A stretch of DNA of 64,000 nucleotides from Membranipora membranacea (taxonomy: Eukaryota > Bryozoa > Gymnolaemata > Cheilostomatida > Membraniporidae): the NCBI GenBank assembly GCA_914767715.1, contig OU612069.1, positions 10,103,387-10,167,386 on the forward strand, written 5' to 3'. Position numbers and translations under genes: made by a program. Below, in pieces: positions 1-13,800 of the stretch (positions within the stretch are counted from its first letter, which is position 1; every line of letters starts with the position of its first letter). The notes below the pieces were generated by a model. It saw nothing but the letters and a program-made list of their open reading frames with translations. It made no database searches and was not told the origin of the DNA.

Positions 1-704
1 TGTATTCTTTTATTATATCCATCAAATCACAATGAACTATGTATGAAGACATGCTGCTTTCTTGCTCCTAGAGAAGGCTGGAGTGAGTGGGGAATGTGAG
101 GAACTTTGGTGTTCACACTACTAACTACTTCATTACTCATAAATGGCTCGCTCCTGTCAAGGAGTTGAAGACTTCAACTCCTTGCTCCTGTATTGGCATA
201 TTTACAAGAGAAAATGCATTGTGGGCTGGAAGGTATAAAGGTCAAGCTGTTGCAGAACCAATGAAATCGCACGACCATGGTCCACAATAAAACCTCAGGC
301 TACCATCGCAGTCGGGGCGTCGCAGAATTCTGACACTGCTGAACTTCTGCGACAGGAATCGCGGCCACACGCGATACTGCGATTTTGTGGTCTACAATTG
401 CAGTGGTCGCACAACTCCCGAAATCGTGCGATTTTGCTGCAATTCTGGACCAGCCTTCAAGTTGAATACTGAGCAACAAAAGGAATGTAATATAGTGTTG
501 TCAGTTACAAATTCATGAAACTCAATAGCTAAATTTGATAAATAATAAAGTAGGCTGATAAATCCTCTTTTAGACTGGCCTCTCTTCCAGATTAATGATA
601 TTATATAGAGGGACCTTTTGCAGCTAAGATATTACTAGATGTGGTTATCATATCTGATATGGCATTTTTATGGTATCAATGTATGATATGTTATTTGCAC
701 ACAG
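1..704. other. Upstream MEGF8 intron, no exon assigned
   Basis: No segment ends in phase 0 with a good donor, as exon 705 requires. Positions 272-460 are GC-richer and hold repeated GCGATT/AATCGC words in both orientations, probably a decayed inverted-repeat element. A 26-nt micro-palindrome lies at 158-183. Confidence 0.5.
158..183. mobile_element. 26-nt palindromic micro-insertion with 8-bp target duplication
   Basis: CAAGGAGTTGAAG pairs with the complementary arm after one base; flanked by identical GCTCCTGT at 150-157 and 184-191. Confidence 0.65.
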
Positions 705-3700
705 GATTTGCCGAGGTCGACATGTGATCCGTGTATATACCAGGACACCTGTGCAGGCTGTGTATTATCTACCAACTGTGTCTGGTGTCCAGCTGAGCAA
801 AAGTGTACATCTGGTAAGAGTTCATTTGGGGATCTAGAGAGAGATTCACGACTATATAAGTTATGTATGACTGCTTTGTGATTGAGTTTTGCTGACGATG
901 AATCAATTGAACTATGTTAGGTATGACTGTTTTGAACTGATCTTTTTGTTTTTATCATATTACACCTTAGTAGTTGTAGTGGTATTAATCTAAATTGAAA
1001 AAAAACTCTATAAAACACCATCAAAGCATGCAGTAAAGGACAAGGAACTTCAGTGCTTATCCACAATATAATTGACGGATTGTTATGATTCCGTTCTAGC
1101 TTTATGTCGTTCTGTCATGTAGAATTTGTTGATTGTCACACAATTATCAATGTATCTTTATCAGCCTCAGCGCTACAGTGTCAGGCTGATTCGGCATGGA
1201 GAACAAATACACCCATCATAGACATGAGGAGTTGTGTGACAAATGATAAACCATCTGGTTGGTTTTATGGAGTCTATGGTTATCCTGCAAACTACACCAG
1301 GCCTGATGAGGTTAGTTATATCAGGGATTTCATACATCATCACCCATGTTGACATTTTTTGTTATATTTTAATAGATAGTAAGTCCACACTCCTGCACAT
1401 ATATAGAAATATCAATGATCTGTTTTGTCATGATGCCTGCACACAGGGGGATTACTCTAACCGCCCCTGAGAGACTAATGTTTGTCTGTGAGCCAATCTA
1501 AGTTACTGAAGGATGCTGATTTTCCTCCACATTGAACTTCCTGTTATTTTGCTGTTTTTATTTTTGAAAACTAGCTTTGTATTGTGGGGCCATCAGGCGG
1601 GCGGGCGGGGAGGGGGCAGCAAGAGTCTAGGAGGCTCTGACTATATTGTGATGCCATGAATAAATGGAGAGTAGACCAATTTACCTTTCACCTGTCTGCC
1701 TCTAGATGCACCTGACAGGTAACACGTTTGTGAGATGGAGAGTTAATGATTATGACTATCAGTGTGAGGATTGTGAGAGCTCTGTCATTATGAGGGGACA
1801 TCTTAAAGAACGCCCAGATAGAGATCAGATGGACTTAGGCTATAGGCTAAGTGCTCAGGCTAATAGAGCCTCACTATATGTTACTCCTGCGGATGGTGTG
1901 AAGGTTAGTGTGACTTGACGGGTATCACACACAGTTAATACTCATCAATAGGGGAGCATATCTGACCATCAACAAGTTTATCTATATTTATGTAATCCAA
2001 AAGTTCAGTAATGCTACAGCCGACCACTTTGTAAACCTTTTATAACACAGCTCGCCTGAGTCTTAGATTGTTCCAACTATGAGTAGATTTACAAATGGAA
2101 CTTCATCACAAAAGCCATACTGTGTAATTTTCGACTGATCCATGAATTCAATGGTATCATCCATCGATAACACTCTTAACAGCTGTCTTGCTCTTGAAAT
2201 CTTGGAAAGGAGACCACACTTGACTTTTACTCCTACCATAATTTTTTACCAACTGATAGACACGTCACATGAACTGTACTAAATTTAATGTTATGTATTA
2301 TATAGAGACTTGTGCGTAGTGTAGAGTCATCACACTCTCAGGTTATAGAGACTATCAGTGTATCTGAGCTGTCAGCTGATAGCGGATATCTCACACTAAC
2401 ATCTAATAAGACTGCATCTCCTCATAGTATATATGACTCCAGCTCGTTCGGTCTACTTAGAGTATACGTAAGTGTTCTTTACTCTCCCCAATAGTCAAGT
2501 TATACAGCATGACTAGTTTATATGATGATTCTAAATCTTAGGAGCTGACATCATTACTTGATACAGTGAGTGGTCTTATGGTCTAGGGTAAGAGCTTGGG
2601 ATATTATAATCCAGATTCGCTTCCCGGTGTCGGCTATCATTTCTGATTTGATGCTGGCAAGGTCAGTTCTGTTCGGATCAGGACCATAAATACAGGAGGT
2701 CTATTGTGTGCTTTTACGCAGTATGAAGATCCCCTATTCCTCTTTGGAAAAAGAGTAGTCGGCAATGGCGGACAAGGGTTTAGATTATCTACTCCACACC
2801 AAGCCACCTGCACTTATGAGGACCCGGGGTCAAATGAGGCGGTCAAATGAGACCTAGTGTATAAAGAAATAACTTTCAAAGAACATGACAATGACACCAG
2901 GTACATAATTTTGATTATATTGTTCATAGCGTTTTGATTTCAGGTATCAGGTATATAAGCGTTATTTCAATCTAAAAGGAATCGTATTTTTAGTATGTTA
3001 TTTATATCTAATGCTTGCGTTGCTATCTAGTCTGCAGGAATAGATGAGAGGTATATGAAACCATACTCTAATGGTAACTGTTCTACTTATACAAACTGTA
3101 TGCTGTGTAGTGCTGACTCCGAATGTGGATGGTGTGGCAGCCAATCAGATTGCAGAGCTAGGGATTCTGCTACTTGCGGGCCAGATTCCGATTGGCTAGT
3201 GACATTCCCGTTTTATTGTGGGAACTGTACATACCACGGTAACTGCCAGAGTTGTGTTGAGGTGAGTCAGTGGATATGTACATAAATATAAATTTATTGA
3301 TCAGTGGTAAAATACAGAGCGTAGCTATTTGTAGAGATATGACGTTAGTATAAAGCTTTGTGCCAGGATCTAAATAGAGCTATAAATTTTGCAGCATTAG
3401 TGTTATGCATTGATTGTCGTTCCATCAACAACATTCAAAGACTCTGGCAAGCTGCTTGTCAAAATTGTCAGCTATTCTAGATTCTGAACTTGTTGACCAA
3501 TCAATGATGAGAAATGCGGTCAAGCAACGATACATAAATAGCCAGATATTTAGCCCTCATCCATATAATGTATATCAGTGGATATATGTTATGAATCTGA
3601 ATAACAACAGTTTTCATTGATATGCATAGATCAGGGAACGTTGGTGGCTGGGTATATTTCACCCTCCCGGCTAATTTACTGTTAAATTATTTAATTACAT

Positions 3701-4838
3701 AAACAGCATGATATGAGATTGAACAGTTGGATAGAAGCACCGTTCAAACAGCTTGCATATTTTATACCATTAGTCGTTATCAGTATCTAAAAACTTATCA
3801 ACTAAATCTTAATAAAGTTTTTCTAAAAGCCAAATGAAATCAGAGCATGATCCCATCCATAACCATATATCATATGGTATGACTGTCTGCTTACTTATAT
3901 AACTTTATAGAGTGATGATGAGTGTGAATGGTTAGCAGATAATCAGCAGTGTGTCAGAGCTGGTAGGAAACCACAGGCTATAAAATCTACAGATCAATGC
4001 CCATCTCTTTGTGATAGGTAAAGAAAGGCAATAATTGATTGGTTGCATTTGATAAGGAGTATAATGGTCCACCTGTTTATGCAGAAGTATGCAAAGACTT
4101 GCAATAACCAATCGCGCGTGTAATGAAATGTGCTTATAAATTGGAGTTGCCCCATTATTGATGTTTTAGTTCAAGGAGAGGGCAACTTCTAAATTATTAC
4201 AGCACATCGGAAACATTGAAAAATATCATTACGCCTTGATTGAGCATTCCACTTTCATTGTTCCAGTCTTAAAATAGAATTATATGGCCAAGTGTGGCTG
4301 GCTAACAGGCAAATAACCAAGTGAGACATCTCTATCCATTATTGAAGGTAAATATGACATTGACTGTCTTTGAATGCTCACAATTTCTCTGTTTTTAGAC
4401 GAGATAACTGCACTGACTGTCTCTCCTCTAGGGAGGATAAGTGTGCCTGGTGTACAACTATGAATAAATGTCTACCACTGGATCAGTACCCACTAGATTA
4501 TACATACGGAGAATGTCTGCACTTTCAAGCCTTCGCTACAGAGTAAGCACCATATGAAATTATACTTAATACTTAATTCTATGTGCATCTTAATCAGCCC
4601 AAAGGAAGTGTATGGAAACTTTGTATGTTATCTGGCAAGTATTAACGGTTCCCTTCATACTGTGAGAAATGGTAAATGTTATCTGACAGCGTAACACATC
4701 TATATGAGCATATCCCTTATATATCTCATTGTTTTTGTAGAGAGAAATGTACTGATTGCTCGCAGTTCACTAATTGTACTGAGTGCTCAGCCGGTCACTT
4801 CTGTGGGTGGTGCAGCAACAACGCTGATCCTAGTGTAG
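705..4838 (+). CDS. MEGF8: MEGF8 segment: first visible PSI-domain block (8 exons)
   Basis: Residues about 1-398 of the visible protein. At least four plexin-semaphorin-integrin (PSI) cysteine modules are readable: CVLSTNCVWCPAEQKC in exon 705-813, CMLCSADSECGWCGSQSDC in exon 3031-3261, CTDCLSSREDKCAWC in exon 4399-4542, and CTECSAGHFCGWC in exon 4741-4838. A further one is split over exons 3031-3261 and 3911-4017 (CQSCVE, then CEWLADNQQCV). The C-x2-C-x(5-8)-C-x-W-C spacing is the PSI signature. Between the first and second PSI, exons 1165-1310, 1706-1903 and 2306-2467 encode a region with few cysteines that probably forms beta structure. PSI modules in this family act as wedges between larger domains. 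The splice phase entering exon 705 is 0, so an upstream exon must end in phase 0; I could not find it in 1-704. Confidence 0.85.
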
Positions 4839-7800
4839 GTAAGTGTGAATCAACAACGCTGATCCTAGTATAGGTAGGTGTGCAGCAACAACGCTGATCC
4901 TATTGTGGAGAGGGGTGCAGCTGTAACGCTTATCCTTGTATAGTTAGCAGTTTAAAGTATATTTGGGTGTTATGTAGAGAGGTCTTTATTCAATCCTATG
5001 TTCTCGTTTCCATTCTAGGTGTTTGTATATCTGGGGATTTCCACTCCCCTCACCACGAGCAAGTCTGCTCTGAGGCTATAATAACCAAACACAATAAAAC
5101 AGGAGACGCGACGTGGTCGTTCCGTGAATGTCCCGATTTGTTGGAGTGTAGCCTGGGTAGAGATAACTGTGTAGAGAATGCCGTATGTAACGAGACGTTG
5201 GATTCGTTTGAGTGTCACTGTGAGAGAGGCTATACAGGAGTGGGAGATGAGTTGTGTGAGAAAACCTGCTATCATAGCTGTGAACCACACGGAGTATGTG
5301 AGGAGCTCAGCAGTGCTAACACTAACACCACCGGTTAGTACTTCCAATATAGCTATAGTTCTGATCTCAAATCTCAGGCTAATTACGCCATCTTTATTAT
5401 CAGATATTACTCATCTCATGCTCTATGTTATTTGATCCTTTTATATCACAATGCAGTGTAAGATGTTCTAGAGGGTGTCGCTTCTGACCGAGAACCTTTC
5501 AGCAATCTTTCATTAGTTCAGATCAGTACAACACCCTAGATGTAAGTAAATGTATTCAGACTCATGTGTCAACATCTTATCATAGTTACTCTGACATGTT
5601 GTATATTATTATATATTTTAGACTTTGCGTGTAGCTGTAACCTTGGTTGGACTGGTGAAGCTTGTGATATTGATTGTGGATGTAACAATCACTCTAGTTG
5701 TGTGACAGGTCCGGGTAACTGTGATGACTGTCAGCAGTTCACTACTGGTATGTACAGACATGTAGTCCTTCTAATTATCCGTCGCTTTGTTCTTATGTAG
5801 GAAGGATCTAGTTCTCTATCTAAGATATAGTCATCTCACTTGACACATAGTTCCTGTTATTTTAATTTTTTGGCAATATAACCACAAGTAAAGCCTGAGA
5901 AGGAGACTGTTTATATACCAGCTGATGATTGTCTCAGCCTAATGACATTTGTTGGCAGGTTCCACAGGCATGCCATCTCCACTACCTGCACATCAGACTG
6001 TGTATATGGCCTTACAATAACCTGCTAGCTGTGTGCTAGTATTCAAGTCACTGCTTCTAATGATCATTCATGCTGTATAAGAGTAAGTGATCATGTAACA
6101 GACTTCTGCGCATCACCTTCAGTTATACTGTATATTTGTTGTTGCTATTACAGGCGATCAATGTGAGCGTTGTGAGTTGAATAGTTACGGTGATGCTACT
6201 AACTACTCAGTTGGTTGTATACCGTGTCAGTGTAATAATCACGGAGATCCTCTACACCAGTGTGACTCTGTCACTGGGGTCTGTAACTGTATAGATAGAA
6301 CTACTGGTCCGACATGTAGTCAGTGTGCTGCTGGCTACTTTGGAGATCCCAGGTATGTACAAACAGCTGCTCAAACTTTCTAAACATTAAGTGCAGTGCT
6401 GAGAATTTTATTGTTTGAGATATTAGTGGCTATTAGAGTGGACTAACTGAGTGTACTACAGGTACAGTAGAAATTGGGAACAGGCTACTTAGAAGATGGA
6501 TAGCGTTGGGCGGAGAGCTGAATGTCCTGTAGTTACAGACAGTTTGTACTAGCATTAGAACATTTTAGACTATTATGGACTTAATTTATTTAAGTCATTG
6601 TTAGCATTGACAGGCAGCAAATAACAATATATTATATCATTTAGAACAATTTGTATTTGATTACATGACCCACATGATTCCTGCTTACAGAGAAGGTGGT
6701 GAGTGTTTTGAATGTTATTATGGCCGAACTACAATCACTAACTTCAACGGGACATCAAATTATGGATCAAGATACTGCCATAAAGGTAATTACTCTATAG
6801 ACATACTGATATATAGACATGATGTGCTGCTTAATATCTCCTGCTCAGCTCATGTTACAGAACATGTTCTATGTCCCAGTATCTTCTACAGTCCTCTTAA
6901 TTTTATTGGAGCTGATCTGACACGTACAATCATACGAAGCTGCTGCTACTTCTAAGGCCTCATTGTTCAAATATACTATTTTCTTGCATAAAACCTATCT
7001 AAGTCACTTCGCTGTTTATTAGAGATATCTTCATGTTTTGCAGGTCCGCGACTCTCCAATGCTACGACATTTATGTGGATATTTAGTGTACATGACTCAG
7101 TAGAACCTCTTCTTAGGACAAAGAGACAAACTTCAGGAGAAGATGACGGAGCTAAACTAGTATTTGAGCTCTCAGGCCTCGATTCTAAAGTTATCGTGAG
7201 TTTTACACTTTCACCGACATAGTCTGTTATAAGTTTGATTGTTATAGGTTCCTAGGTAAGACTGATAATTTATAATAATCTATAATACTAGGTTATGGAA
7301 GGCTAATAAATGTGTGCGAAGGCTGTCTGAAGACTACAGATATAATACTGAGTAATCATCACAACTCACACTTTGACTTTGATTGTATTTTTATACTTTT
7401 TATATCATTCTATATGATTACTTATCTGATTAGTGTTCTTACCTCTGATTCACATTTAAACTGACACCATTTTATCATCTATCTCCACGTTCGATTGTAG
7501 AACCCAGTCTATGTATACGACATCCTCCCGAACTCAGTGATAAATGAGAACAGGGCCCTGGCTACACTTACAAACAAAGATATAGGAGTTGTGATCTCCT
7601 CACCCAATGGTTACCTTGCCGTTGTGTATTATGTGCAGAGTCCGTCTGATGGTTTGTATAAGGAGGCATTGCTTGGGCAGGCTCTCATTTGAAATAAAAT
7701 AAGTGAAATCTGTAATATGGAAGGCTTGCTAGTTTTACCACCTACCATACTCAAATAACCCTTATGTTAGGTAGTAGGAAGCTCCGTGTGCGGGTGTTGC

Positions 7801-10800
7801 GGGTATAATTTGGATTTGATGCAACATTACTTTGATACAAGTGATGCATTGTTACTGATCTCAGCCTCATTTTGTTACAGATGCATTGCTCAAGTTCAAG
7901 GTCACTAGGAGACAATGCCCTGATGACTGCTACCCTCAGACTAGTCTGTGCTCCTCAGATGGAAAATGTCAATGTCGGGACATGTTTGTGGGTGCCGACT
8001 GCCAGGCTTTTCTATACTGTACCTCTCAGGCTAATTCTACCGACCAGGTACATCAAGTCAAATCTTTCGGTTTCAAATTTTATTGTTTCCGTTTTTGACA
8101 TGACTTGACCGCAAATACTATTTAAAATTGAACCTAATTTTCAATAGCACATATTCTCACCTTTATAGGTACTCGCCAAACACATCATTAGCCGTAGTGC
8201 ATTACTATAACTAGAGAAGAGTGCAACATAAACTAAGATTTAACTCATTAAAACTTCTCTCATTTACAGGACTGTGGGACGTTACCCAGTTATTTCCCTT
8301 CTCGTACAAAGTCAGCTAATTCAGAGAGCTCAGGGGCTACTGGTCTGTACCTTATACATGGGGGGATAACTACGAGTGGTGATATACTCAACAGTTATGG
8401 TCTGTTTGATACTGATACAAAACAGCTAAGTTACTACAGTCCTGCAATAAATGATCACCTGACTCCTTCTGCGAGGTGAGTTATAGAAAGCCTGCTGATT
8501 AGATGACATCGGACTATCGTACATCCTAACACCAGTTGGTCGAAGTTAATCACATCCCAACAACACTGCTCATCCTTAAACCTTATCCTGAATTTGACCA
8601 GAATTTAAGTAGATAGCGGCCAGAAACAGCTTCTCCAATATGTTCCTTTCTTATAAAAGACTTCTGTAATTTCAGGTATGGGCACGCAGCAGCATGTACT
8701 GAGAGCTCCTGTTATATTTATGGGGGTCTCACTGACAGCCCAAAACTTCCGACTGGTAGTGCAGACAGGATGTTAGGCTATATGGGGCCAAAGAATCTAT
8801 CTGTTTGCTCTGAGACATGGAGGTTGGATCTTGAAGCTCTCACATGGCATATACATGAGAATAAGGTGAGTCTTAGTAACTATCAGAATAAGGTGAATCT
8901 TAGTGACTTTCATAATATGGTGAGTTTAAGTGTGTGTCAGAATACAGTATCGTATCATGGCTTAATATGTCATGTTTCAAATTAGTCAATCTCATTTTGC
9001 AATAAACACATGAACAACAAGACAGCTAATATTAATGTTTGCACTTTTTGAAGAGCCAGGAGCTGCCTTTAACCTGTAACCTGCTGTAACCTATAAAATC
9101 ATTCTGGAAAGAATCTCAGCATATACATTTTGAGGCTAAGCGTTTTTATATACCTATATGTGTTATTATCTCAGGTGGTGCCTGGCCTGACAGGTCACAC
9201 ATTGACATATATACAGATAGGTGGATTACATAAGATTGTACTGGTAGGAGGTATCACTGCTAACCTGGCATGGAATCCTCATGTCTATGTGTTCTGGCAG
9301 AGTGGATGGATAGTACAAAACACAACGGGTACCAGACCTAAAGGTATGTCTGTGTAAATGTGTAAATGTGTAAATGTGAAATTCTGTTTAGGCCAAGGAA
9401 CAAGGTTGCTCCTTGTTATGGATATTGATTGTCATTTCCCATTGATTAGGCTTTATCAAAATAATTAAATGAATCTAAATGACATTTCCTTAAACTCGAG
9501 AGTGAATTGGTTCTGAGGAATGAAGATCGCCAACTGCTAGCCTGTGTTGACAAGCTTTGTAGAGACAGCCTAGCCACTGAAATATACTTGGTAAGATGAG
9601 GTTTACTGATACTTCATGACACTACATATCACATTTACCCACATCAGCATCTCTATGTATATGTTATCTGAATTACAGGTTTAGTTAGACATACATCTGT
9701 ATATCACCCTGATACCAGAGCTATGTATATAATACCCGGCCATGAACCAGAGGAGAGTATACACACTAACAGTGGCATGTATATATTAGATATACAGAGT
9801 TATGTGTGGAGTAAACAACAATACAGCAATCTGGTAAATCAATATATCTTCTGTGTATCATGTCCTTGCTGGTCATCCTGTCCCATGTTCTATGACTACA
9901 TAGTTATGTATGATATATGAGTTAATAATCAACAGCAGAGTAGTATATTGATATTACCGTATTGGTATTACCTATTGATATTACCAGTATCATACTGGTA
10001 TTTTACCACACGCTATATTATTGTGAATAATCTCCTTTCAAGTATTCACTCTATTTGAGCTTTGAAGTGATTTATTATTTGTCGTAGATGGAACCCCCTG
10101 GTGTAAAATTATCTGAACAATGGATTTTTGAGAATTTATTGTAATAGATTATGGTTTAATGTGTTATTGTAACCTTGTCCAATTTTGGTTTTGCTTAGAT
10201 ATCGCGTACAGGACACTTCTTATTCAGCTCAGCAGAGTTTTTGATAATGTACGGGGGAGATTACTCCAGCTCTGACACGTATGGGTCGTACCCTTTGGAG
10301 TTTGACACAAGAGAAGCTGTGAAGATGTACAGTTACTTATGTGATACATGGTACACTGTGTTAGCTACTGAGATAAAGGGTGAGTGAATAGTCTATGTTC
10401 ACCCTGGTTTCGATGGTTGACTGTTATTGACCGTTGAAATACCTCCTTAACAGGAGCCCAACCAACGGCTTATGTGCTTAAAAAGGGCAACCAAGGTTTC
10501 GCGGCAACGCATTAATGGGTAGCAAATAATGTGCTGGGCAGCATCAGCTTTGTGCATTACGCGATGCAAAACTCAAAGTAGTTGCTGACTCTAAGCTGGG
10601 TAACACTTCAGTTTAGGGGAGGTTCCAAGACTTTGCTGTAATAATTATAGAACACAGGCTAAATAATAACAGGAACAGGAAACTGCTATGTGGTATTCTC
10701 TTTTAGCTGAGTTTGAGTACCTGATGGAAGAAATGTTTCACAAGAATTCTGGCTGAATAATCATCCGAATTATATTTTGTCTTTTTCCCCATGCAGAAGG

Positions 10801-13800
10801 TGCAATCTGCTATTAATCAATGGCCATCAATGAGAAGTTGTTTGAAACCTTGGTTGCACTTTAAGGTTTGAAGAGTGACATTCTCTATGGTTCAGTGTAA
10901 CCATTTGATGAATGACATTTTTGGTCCCTGCTAATTATGCTTCTATCCTAGGGATTAAATGTTAATGGGAGTGAAATGGTGTAGCCTTAATTGCTCGTTT
11001 GAAAATGCTGGGAAAGTGGTATATATTTAGCCTGAATCCATTCGACTGAATGAAGATTTCTGCATGGGTGCGTAAAATAGTCTCCCCCAACCAGGGATTC
11101 TCCCTGCCCCAAATGATTCAAGTGCCATTCACAATATTGCACCATTTTTATATGTATTTGATTTTGATCTGTTGACTGAAACTGGCCAAAACTCATACAA
11201 AATGATGGACTGTACAAAAATGGAGTTATCTACTCTTATTTCGCTAAAATAATTCTTTTGACTATTTACCTGCAAACTTTTTTTGGACTATCAACAACAA
11301 AGGGGAAAAGCAGACATTCTCAACACCATGAGAAAGTTTTAAATCTTGACATTCCTTAGCTAAATTCAACCATCATGCATGGCTGTCACTCTTAAGTTGT
11401 GGCTACACGAGCCGTATTTTCCACAGGATTGGGGCATCTTTAGATCTGCCAGATGCATAGGATAGCTAGGTTAGCTCTGCCAGATGCCAACTTGTTGGTT
11501 CTATCCGTAGCCGTAGCAGTAGTACGGCCAGCTATTCCTTTGTTATTTGTGAAAGAGGCGGGGCTTAATTAAATTAGTAAATAGTGATTGGTTTAATTCA
11601 TTCAAGTTGAACAATAGGAAGGCAAAGCAGACCCAAATTGTATTGTAATTGAAAGGAATAGGCCTAGCTATTAAAAGGTGTGTGTAGCACCTTGCCCAAT
11701 TCGTAGCCTTTAGTTTTCCAATCCTATGGATAGTACGGCGTGTGTAGCCAGAGCTTTATTCAATGCCGTGAGTATTCAAGATTCACAAATAATAGATGTA
11801 ACATGGGTGAGTTGTACAGATTGTGAGTTAATTAGAAATTGCCATCCGCTGGCTAGCTCTTGACCTAGTGCATTCATTCTGAATATTCTGGGAATATGTG
11901 GTCTTGAAATAAGAGATACTTAGTACACTTCACACCCAGCTCTTAAATGTAAGCAGAAGGTTATTGCCATCAACAGCTAGGTCTAAATTTTAAAAATTAC
12001 TGTCTGCAAGTATATAATTATAATGAAGATCAACAAATCTTCCCTGATTCTAAATTCTATTGCATGTATGTAGGCCTATTATGTAAAAAAAGTCATGTCA
12101 TGCAATGCTGTTAATTGTATAACTGTAACAAACCCAATTTATCAGGATAATGCACTAATCTCCTTAGCGAGATTCATCAGATAAAAAAATACTAAGTACA
12201 TGACAACCTAACATGACATGTAAACTGCACTCACTGACTATGATAATGATACCAGACTGGCATGAAAAGTTATTAATTAATTCATTCTGAATAAACATGT
12301 GCAGTGGTTTATTGTTTTGTTCCTTCTCGTGTTGTCGCACTACATCAGTGGTTCTAGTAATTAAAATCTATGTAGTGCTCACTCATGAAGCCATTCATGA
12401 AGCACCTTACTCTCTGCCCCTTCTTTGCTATGTATTTGAAGAATGTCCAATATTAATATGCCATGAGTTGTAGAAAGTGTTACCTTGACCTGTATATATT
12501 AAAGTCTATATAACATTCATTGCTCAGTCGTTCTCAGTGATGAGCTCCTGTGTGCTAGCTGAAGAGGATGAAGGTCTCATACGTGACCTCAAGGTCATAT
12601 CCACGTCACTGCCGGCACGTGATAGGTCACCTCCGTCCAGGCTTGTCTCTGAGTCGTCGGACTCTATATATGATTTTGTTGAACCATCTGATCGCTGAAT
12701 AACTGGATGTCTCATCTGAATAGAATACAAAGATTGCGTTTTATTCAGCATTTGAGGGGTCATAAAATCATATTTCTTTTCGGTTTCATTTCTACTAAGA
12801 TGTCCATTTTACAATTATTTATCTATGGAGTCATTACTTCTTCATTACTGTTCTGTGATTGGCCCATCTGTCTCACCTGTAGCGTGGTGTCACTTCCTTC
12901 CGAGGAGGAGCTGGAGGTACTCGGCTTGGCCTGATTCTTGTTGTTTTCTGCCTGATCACTTTCCTCCCTCATATCAGCCATCTCTACGTGTATGTCGGGT
13001 ACTAAAAGGTACAGCAAGGTTTATAAACTTCGACCATGAAACTGTGAGTGACGTCTATAGACTGAATAATAATTAACTGTTTATTTTTATTCAGTATACA
13101 GTCACATCACATCTCTATGGAATCTTATCGTCTATGTGTCAGGCCTGATCCTTTGTGTCACATCTGTAACTGTGTAATAAGGGCAACAATTAGATCCAGT
13201 TACCACAGAAATGTTCCAAAAATATTTGATCCTGGATGAAATGTAAAAGATCTGCTAGAATCAGATAAAATTTTAATTTAAGCCCAGCAAATTTAATCAA
13301 GCAGTAAACCTATAAGTTGAGATGAGCGATGCTGAGCAGTGATTAACGTACTTGCTCCATTATCGTGCAGTGATTTAGGACTTGAATTCTCGTCATCTGC
13401 TTGTGCTTCAGCTATACTAGTCATAGAGTGCGCATAAGACGGGTTAAGTATGCCTGCAGTGGTGAAAAAATAGCAGCGTCATAGTGAGTGTGTAATACAT
13501 CAGCTTAATAGTAAGTGTAAAATAAAGCAGCTTAAAATCATTTGTTATATGTAGCAGCTTAATAGTAAGTGTAAAATACATCAGTTTAATAGTGAGTATG
13601 CAGTACAGCAGCGTCATAGTGAGTGTGTTAGGACGGAAAATAGCGAGAAAGAGCAGCGGTGCATTGTGAAGCCAAAGTCAAGTTTTCTCTGAAGTCCCTG
13701 GGGTTTGTTTGTGGTACCAATTTTGGTAGCATCTGTGTTTAGGACTGTGTTGGTTTACAGTTACAATTAATCCACTTATAAAGAGTAAATATTATTGTAT

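Noticed and set aside
87-290. 67-codon frame starting MGNVRNFGVH as a MEGF8 exon
   Set aside because: Its only plausible donor gives phase 2, not the phase 0 needed to join exon 705, and it crosses a palindromic insertion.
2565-2640. Functional tRNA gene
   Set aside because: A and B box-like words are present but no paired acceptor stem or complete cloverleaf can be drawn; a SINE head is more likely.
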